Positions 6,130 to 9,646 of a DNA stretch of 9,646 nt are shown here, in pieces. The notes under the pieces were generated by a model that was not told where the DNA came from, ran no database searches, and saw only the letters and a list, made by a program, of their open reading frames with translations. Every line of letters starts with the position of its first letter. Positions within the stretch are counted from its first letter, which is position 1. The stretch comes from Lachnospiraceae bacterium (lineage in GTDB: Bacteria; Bacillota; Clostridia; Lachnospirales; Lachnospiraceae). The stretch covers positions 1-9,646 of the forward strand of contig JAEDFR010000089.1 of assembly GCA_016297945.1 (NCBI GenBank), written 5' to 3'. The position numbers and the translations under genes were made by a program.

Positions 6130-6978
6130 ATGATACAGTGCCAAAATATCTATAAAAGTTATGATACGAAAACGGTTTTGAATGGGATTGATTTTACGAT
6201 TCCGGATGGAGAAATATTTGGATTGCTCGGACCATCCGGAGCCGGAAAAACGACGATTATCAAAATTCTGACAGGACAGCTTTCTTTTGACAAAGGAGCA
6301 GTCAGAATTTTAGATAAAGAGGTCGGAGATTTAACCGGAGAAGATAAAAAGCAAATCGGAATCATGATGGATCAGTTTGGTTTATATGAGAGACTGTCAT
6401 GTGCCGATAATTTAAAAATATATGCCGATATTTATGGGATTCCGCATAGCAGGGTTAAAGAAATATTGCAACGGGTAGGACTGGCAGATTCCACGAAGCT
6501 TTCGGCAGCAAATTTGTCAAAGGGTATGCGTGCCCGACTTTTGCTCGCAAGGGTGTTTATGCATGCACCAAAGATTATTTTCTTGGATGAGCCGACCAGC
6601 GGCCTTGATCCACAGTCCATGAGAGCGATACATCGGATTATTCTGGAAAAGAAAAAAGAAGGGTGTACGATTTTTCTGACTACTCACAATATGGAAGAGG
6701 CAACGGCGTTGTGTGATACGGTAGCCCTTTTGAATGATGGCAAAATCGTAGACTATGGGAAACCAAAAGAAATATGCAGAAGGTATAATCATCAGAAAAA
6801 AATAATATTGCATTTATCAGGTGGAGAAGATTTAGAGTTGTCTCACGAAAAGGAATCGGCGAAGCAAATCTATGACTTATTGCAGGCAGAAGAGATTGAA
6901 ACGATTCATTCCTCAGAACCGACATTGGAATCTGTATTTTTAGAATTAACAGGAAGAGATTTTGAGGAGGAAGAATAA
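6130..6978 (+). CDS. ABC transporter ATP-binding protein
   Basis: A 282-residue cytoplasmic ATPase that would power the permease encoded next. Walker A GPSGAGKTT is at residues 34-42, the Q-loop is near MMDQFGLYERL, the signature is the variant LSKGM (129-133, in place of LSGGQ), Walker B is IIFLDEPTSGLD with Asp153-Glu154, and the H-loop His186 is in TTHNMEEA. The C-terminal part (about 215-282) matches the accessory region of ABC-2 type exporters (CcmA-like), ending in SVFLELTGRDFEEEE. The start is ATG 6130, with AAAAGGAG (6116-6123) six bases upstream; the frame is open 50 codons further back into the MBL gene, but without a ribosome site or family similarity. The stop codon is immediately followed by the permease ATG. 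The substrate is unknown; such modules in LytTR operons often serve export or resistance. Confidence 0.92.
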   Translation: MIQCQNIYKSYDTKTVLNGIDFTIPDGEIFGLLGPSGAGKTTIIKILTGQLSFDKGAVRILDKEVGDLTGEDKKQIGIMMDQFGLYERLSCADNLKIYADIYGIPHSRVKEILQRVGLADSTKLSAANLSKGMRARLLLARVFMHAPKIIFLDEPTSGLDPQSMRAIHRIILEKKKEGCTIFLTTHNMEEATALCDTVALLNDGKIVDYGKPKEICRRYNHQKKIILHLSGGEDLELSHEKESAKQIYDLLQAEEIETIHSSEPTLESVFLELTGRDFEEEE

Positions 6979-7665
6979 ATGCGTAATATTATTATCATCA
7001 TAAAGAAACAATTAAAAGATACCATTAAAAACAAGACGATTTTAATACAGTTCATACTATTTCCTCTTATGACGGTTATTATGGAAAATGCGATTTCCCT
7101 TGAGGGAATGCCGGAACTGTTTTTTACAAAGCTGTTTGCTATCATGTATATTGGTATGGCTCCGATTACATCTGTGGCAGCTATTATTTCGGAAGAAAAG
7201 GAAAAAAATACACTGCGTGTCCTGATGATGGCAAATGTTAAGCCCTGGCAATACCTGTGCGGAGTTGGATTTTATGTCTGGGCAATCTGCATGCTTGGCG
7301 CAGGTGTTATGTCTTTGGGATTTTCCGGAAAAGACAGAGCCTTTTTCTTGGGGCTTATGGGAATTGGTTTTTTCATATCCATCCTTGCAGGAGCATGCGT
7401 TGGTATTTTTGCAAAGAACCAGATGGCGGCAACATCGCTTGTGATGCCCGGCATGATGATACTGGCATTTCTTCCGATGTTATCCATGTTCAATGAAAAA
7501 ATCGCAAAGGTTGCAACGATTTTTTACACGGAACAGTTAAAAAATATTTTAGAGAAAATGTCATTTTCGGATATGCCGGAAAATGCAGTGTGGATTATTT
7601 TGATAAATGCTGTAGTGTTAGTATGTCTCTTCTCATTCGCATACAAAAGAAAAGGATTGGAATAA
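6979..7665 (+). CDS. ABC-2 type transporter permease
   Basis: A 228-residue integral membrane protein with six likely transmembrane segments near residues 20-37, 52-70, 93-115, 121-144, 150-171 and 203-221. The SEEKEKNTLRVL segment (71-82), after the second helix, is the conserved cytoplasmic coupling region of ABC-2 permeases. A GAGGAGGAAG ribosome site lies inside the end of the ATPase gene, and the ATG directly follows its TAA, so the two subunits are made in step. As a half-size permease it should act as a homodimer with two ATPase subunits. The C-terminus (YKRKGLE) ends in a purine-rich stretch that resembles the start of the tandem repeat array that follows. The transported substrate cannot be told. 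Confidence 0.88.
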   Translation: MRNIIIIIKKQLKDTIKNKTILIQFILFPLMTVIMENAISLEGMPELFFTKLFAIMYIGMAPITSVAAIISEEKEKNTLRVLMMANVKPWQYLCGVGFYVWAICMLGAGVMSLGFSGKDRAFFLGLMGIGFFISILAGACVGIFAKNQMAATSLVMPGMMILAFLPMLSMFNEKIAKVATIFYTEQLKNILEKMSFSDMPENAVWIILINAVVLVCLFSFAYKRKGLE

Positions 7666-7844
7666 AAGAAATCGATTGAAGTAAAAGAAAAGAATCGGAC
7701 GAAAAGCAGACGATTGAGCGAAAAGAAAAGAAACGGACGAAAAGCAAACGATTGAGCGAAAAGAAAAGAATCGAACGAAAAGCAAACGATTGAGCGAAAA
7801 GAAAAGAATCGGACGAAATGAAAAGGATTGAACGAAATGAAAAT
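7655..7844 (+). repeat. purine-rich 19-bp (38-bp higher-order) tandem repeat array
   Basis: About ten tandem copies of a 19-bp unit close to RATYGRRCGAAAAGMAAAS fill the whole gap between permease and LytTR genes. Units alternate in two flavours (GATTGAGCGAAAAGAAAAG and AATCGGACGAAAAGCAAAC), making 38-bp higher-order units at 7674, 7712, 7750 and 7788. The first 19-bp unit (7655-7673) covers the last permease codons and its stop. The last (7826-7844, GATTGAACGAAATGAAAAT) contains the LytTR start codon, and the ribosome site AAAAGGA (7821-7827) straddles the last junction. The + strand is almost all purine apart from single T and C positions. The array is not a CRISPR: there are no unique spacers and the units diverge. 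Confidence 0.9.
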
Positions 7845-8277
7845 CGAGTTAGATATTGATGATAAATATCCGGATACCGATATTAAGATTACAGCTCCAA
7901 GACTGACGCAGGATATCGAAAAGATTATTTCTTTTATGCGGATTCTGGACAGAAAGATTACTGCAAGAAAAGGCGATGAAACTTATCTTCTGGATGCGGA
8001 AAAAATTTTGTACATTGAGAGTGTTGATCGTAATACCTTTATTTATACGACTGAGACAACGTATGAATCGGATTTGAAATTATATGAATTGGAGCAGGAA
8101 CTATTCGAGCAGGATTTTATCCGCATCAGTAAACAAAGTATTGTCAATTTGAGAAAAGTAAAAAGTCTGAAGGCTGATATCAATCGAAAAATCCGTATTA
8201 CACTGCAAAACGGTGAGCAGATTATCGTTTCCCGTACGTATTCGGAAGATCTGAGAAAGAGACTGGGTGTGAAATAA
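7837..8277 (+). CDS. standalone LytTR-family DNA-binding regulator
   Basis: A 146-residue transcription factor. The LytTR domain covers about residues 48-146: YLLDAEKILYIESVDRNTF, the dimer-forming LYELEQELFEQDFIRIS region, SIVNLRKVKSL, and the DNA-contacting C-terminal strands RKIRITLQNGEQIIVSRTYS. There is no receiver domain; instead a short N-terminal segment of about 45 residues precedes it. That form and the adjacent DUF3021 gene match the HdrR/BrsR type of LytTR regulatory system, in which the membrane protein restrains the regulator. ATG 7837 is chosen over the in-frame TTG 7828 because AAAAGGA (7821-7827) is correctly spaced for it. The stop overlaps the next ATG (TAATG). Its own operon is the likely target, through the direct repeats at 6026-6059. 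Confidence 0.92.
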   Translation: MKIELDIDDKYPDTDIKITAPRLTQDIEKIISFMRILDRKITARKGDETYLLDAEKILYIESVDRNTFIYTTETTYESDLKLYELEQELFEQDFIRISKQSIVNLRKVKSLKADINRKIRITLQNGEQIIVSRTYSEDLRKRLGVK

Positions 8278-8759
8278 TGGAAGAGCATAAAACAATATTC
8301 AATTATATAAGTCAGGTATTTGCAACATACGGTATTACCATTGTTATTTTTATTATTCTTGGCTGCATCATTGGAGATGAGGCGTCTACGTATTCATCTT
8401 TGTATGCATTGGGGAGTCAGGGGTATTCACTGGCAACCCTGATACAGTTATTTGCTATGTCGGTTATCATCACTCTGACACAAATCCTGTTTCTGAGTGA
8501 CAGGTGGATCAGAAATTTAGCTATCATTGTAAGAAGCAGTTGCTTTTTTATTAGTGTCATTTTGGCAATTGTCGTTTTTGTCATTGTATTTAACTGGTTC
8601 CCGATCGGGGATATTAAAGCATGGATTGGTTTTTTATTATCCTTTTCGGTTTGCTCCTGCATCGGCGTTTTTGTTGGAAGAATGCGGGAACAGACGGAAA
8701 ATAGAAAAATGGAAGAGGCATTGGATAAATATAAGAAAAAGAACAGTGAAATAACATAG
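8277..8759 (+). CDS. DUF3021 four-helix membrane protein, probable LytTR partner
   Basis: A 160-residue protein with four predicted membrane helices at about residues 15-33, 50-72, 82-106 and 112-134, then a charged, probably coiled C-terminal tail (MREQTENRKMEEALDKYKKK) facing the cytoplasm. Size, topology and the NWFPIGDIKAWIGFLLSF motif around helices 3 and 4 fit DUF3021. Members of this kind sit next to LytTR regulators, and in the streptococcal HdrRM and BrsRM systems the membrane protein antagonises the regulator. The gene overlaps the regulator stop by one base (TAATG), so its translation is likely coupled, which would keep the two products in ratio. The inhibitory role is inferred from the family, and the signal sensed is unknown. 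Confidence 0.85.
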   Translation: MEEHKTIFNYISQVFATYGITIVIFIILGCIIGDEASTYSSLYALGSQGYSLATLIQLFAMSVIITLTQILFLSDRWIRNLAIIVRSSCFFISVILAIVVFVIVFNWFPIGDIKAWIGFLLSFSVCSCIGVFVGRMREQTENRKMEEALDKYKKKNSEIT

Positions 8760-8774
8760 AATCGGGGATACAGG

Positions 8775-9515
8775 ATGAAATTACAGCAATTGTACAGCAA
8801 AGTCCGACAGGCATTGGATACGTATCATATGATAGAAAACGGCGATAAAGTGGCTCTTGGAGTTTCCGGAGGGAAGGATTCTTTAGGATTACTCTATGCG
8901 CTTGCCGGCTTGCGAAACTTTTATCCCCATGCATTTGAACTTGTGGCAATAACGGTTGATTTAGGATATGACGGATTTGATTTGTTAGAGATTGAAAAGC
9001 TGTGTAAAGAGCTGGAGGTCGAATACTATATCGTTAAGACAGATATTCATGAGATGATTGAAACAGAAGGCTGCTCCTTATGTGCCAGATTGCGCAGAGG
9101 TGCCTTAAATGAAAAAGCAAAGGCTATTGGCTGTAACAAAATTGCTTTTGCACACAACATGGATGATGTGGTTGAGACGATGATGCTGTCTTTAATTTAT
9201 GAAGGGCGCTTTTCCACATTCTGGCCCAAAACAAAATGGGAGAATATGGACATGGAACTGATCCGACCTTTTGTTTTTGTATCGCAGGCAGAGGCTGTAG
9301 GATTTCAAAATAAATATCATCTTCCGGTTACAAAAAATCCCTGTCCGTTTGATCATACTTCTGAAAGAAGTTATGTGAGAGAATTATTAAACGAAATGAA
9401 CCGGCATGCGCCCGGTGTGAAAAAACGCATGATGACTGCAATCTGTGACGGAACAATCCCGGAGTGGGGAAAATCTACTTGTCTTGAGATAAAAGATGTG
9501 CTATCGGGAAAATAG
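8775..9515 (+). CDS. TtcA-like tRNA 2-thiolation PP-loop protein
   Basis: An ATP pyrophosphatase-type enzyme that activates a tRNA base for sulfur insertion, most likely 2-thiocytidine formation as in TtcA. The PP-loop SGGKDS is at residues 31-36. Cys100 and Cys103 (CSLC) and Cys190 (NPCPFD) match the three cysteines that hold the iron-sulfur cluster in TtcA. HNMDDVVETMMLSLIYEGR is the conserved central helix of the TtcA/TilS superfamily, and SERSYVRELL corresponds to the KR.Y...LL block. At 246 residues it belongs to the short Firmicutes branch. TilS is unlikely because its C-terminal domains and Lys-specific motifs are missing. A GGGGA site (8764-8768) precedes the ATG. It follows the DUF3021 stop by 15 bp with no terminator, so it may be a passenger in that operon or use its own promoter. 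Confidence 0.85.
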   Translation: MKLQQLYSKVRQALDTYHMIENGDKVALGVSGGKDSLGLLYALAGLRNFYPHAFELVAITVDLGYDGFDLLEIEKLCKELEVEYYIVKTDIHEMIETEGCSLCARLRRGALNEKAKAIGCNKIAFAHNMDDVVETMMLSLIYEGRFSTFWPKTKWENMDMELIRPFVFVSQAEAVGFQNKYHLPVTKNPCPFDHTSERSYVRELLNEMNRHAPGVKKRMMTAICDGTIPEWGKSTCLEIKDVLSGK

Positions 9516-9548
9516 TCAAGTAATATGATTCAAACTCCAACCTGCATC

Positions 9549-9617
9549 CTATTAGCCAAAAATGAAAAAATATTGATTTTGGCTAATAGAAAAAGTATAA
9601 TAAGTACATACTATTAG
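9549..9617 (+). promoter_or_regulatory. strong promoter with palindromic operator for the next gene
   Basis: TTGATT (9573-9578, 4 of 6) and a perfect TATAAT (9596-9601) are 17 bp apart. CTATTAGCCAAAA (9549-9561) and TTTTGGCTAATAG (9577-9589) form a perfect 13-bp inverted repeat whose right arm overlaps the -35 and spacer. A third CTATTAG lies at 9611-9617, just at or after the predicted start of transcription. This looks like a repressor operator; the regulator is not identifiable. A terminator is unlikely because A residues, not T, follow the hairpin. Confidence 0.65.
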
Positions 9618-9633
9618 TGAAAGGATGATGCAG

Positions 9634-9646
9634 ATGAAGCTGATAG
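9634..9646 (+). CDS. start of a gene running off the window (MKLI...)
   Basis: An ATG at 9634 follows AAAGG (9620-9624) by 9 bases, downstream of a strong promoter. Only four codons are visible, so nothing can be said about the product. ATGs at 9625 and 9628 are in the same frame but too close to the ribosome site. Confidence 0.5.

Noticed and set aside
7655..7844. CRISPR array
   Set aside because: The units are contiguous, diverged and of 19/38 bp with no unique spacers, and no cas genes are nearby.
8775..9515. tRNA lysidine synthetase (TilS)
   Set aside because: The protein has the three cysteines of TtcA and lacks the TilS C-terminal domains.
9549..9589. Intrinsic terminator after the TtcA-like gene
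   Set aside because: The stem is perfect, but A residues follow it and the promoter -35 lies in the right half; an operator explains it better.

Overview
The window looks like a chromosomal segment from an AT-rich, low-GC Gram-positive anaerobe, most probably a gut clostridium of the Lachnospiraceae type. The grounds are strong AAAGGAG-type ribosome binding sites, A/T-ending codons, and gene families typical of that group: a standalone LytTR regulator with a DUF3021 membrane partner, His-rich CobW GTPases and a short TtcA-like PP-loop enzyme. No species can be named from sequence alone. Every recognisable gene is on the + strand.

Left part (1-1770): the window opens inside a Fic-domain protein whose beginning lies upstream. 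The frame is open back to the window edge and includes a VbhA-like helical segment before the Fic core, and the protein ends in a winged helix-turn-helix. It is followed by an exodeoxyribonuclease III/AP endonuclease.

Metal-handling block (about 1800-4254): an extended -10 promoter and a leader with an inverted repeat precede two consecutive CobW/COG0523-type GTPase genes. The first has the CxCC motif and a roughly 100-residue His/Asp tract bracketed by two identical Cys clusters, but a degenerate guanine-specificity motif. The second keeps an NKxD-like motif (NRCD), lacks CxCC, and appears fused to a C-terminal domain like that of YcgQ/DUF1980 (TIGR03943). A good intrinsic terminator closes the block. 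This pair is the most unusual protein-level feature here.

Middle (4252-6023): a promoter-like region with a dyad between its -35 and -10 elements leads into a Glu/Asp-rich lipoprotein of unknown function. An MBL-fold hydrolase with a C-terminal helical extension follows almost directly.

ABC/LytTR block (6026-8759, perhaps to 9515): two 13-bp direct repeats with 21-bp spacing, resembling LytTR operators, lie upstream of an ABC ATPase gene. Then come an ABC-2 permease, a purine-only-looking 19/38-bp tandem repeat array, a LytTR regulator and a DUF3021 four-helix membrane protein. The regulator and membrane protein resemble the HdrRM/BrsRM-type LytTR regulatory systems of streptococci. A TtcA-like tRNA thiolation gene follows after 15 bp.

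Right edge (9549-9646): a 13-bp perfect inverted repeat overlaps the -35 of a strong promoter (perfect TATAAT, 17-bp spacer), with a third half-site near the predicted transcription start. Only the first four codons of the gene it controls are visible.
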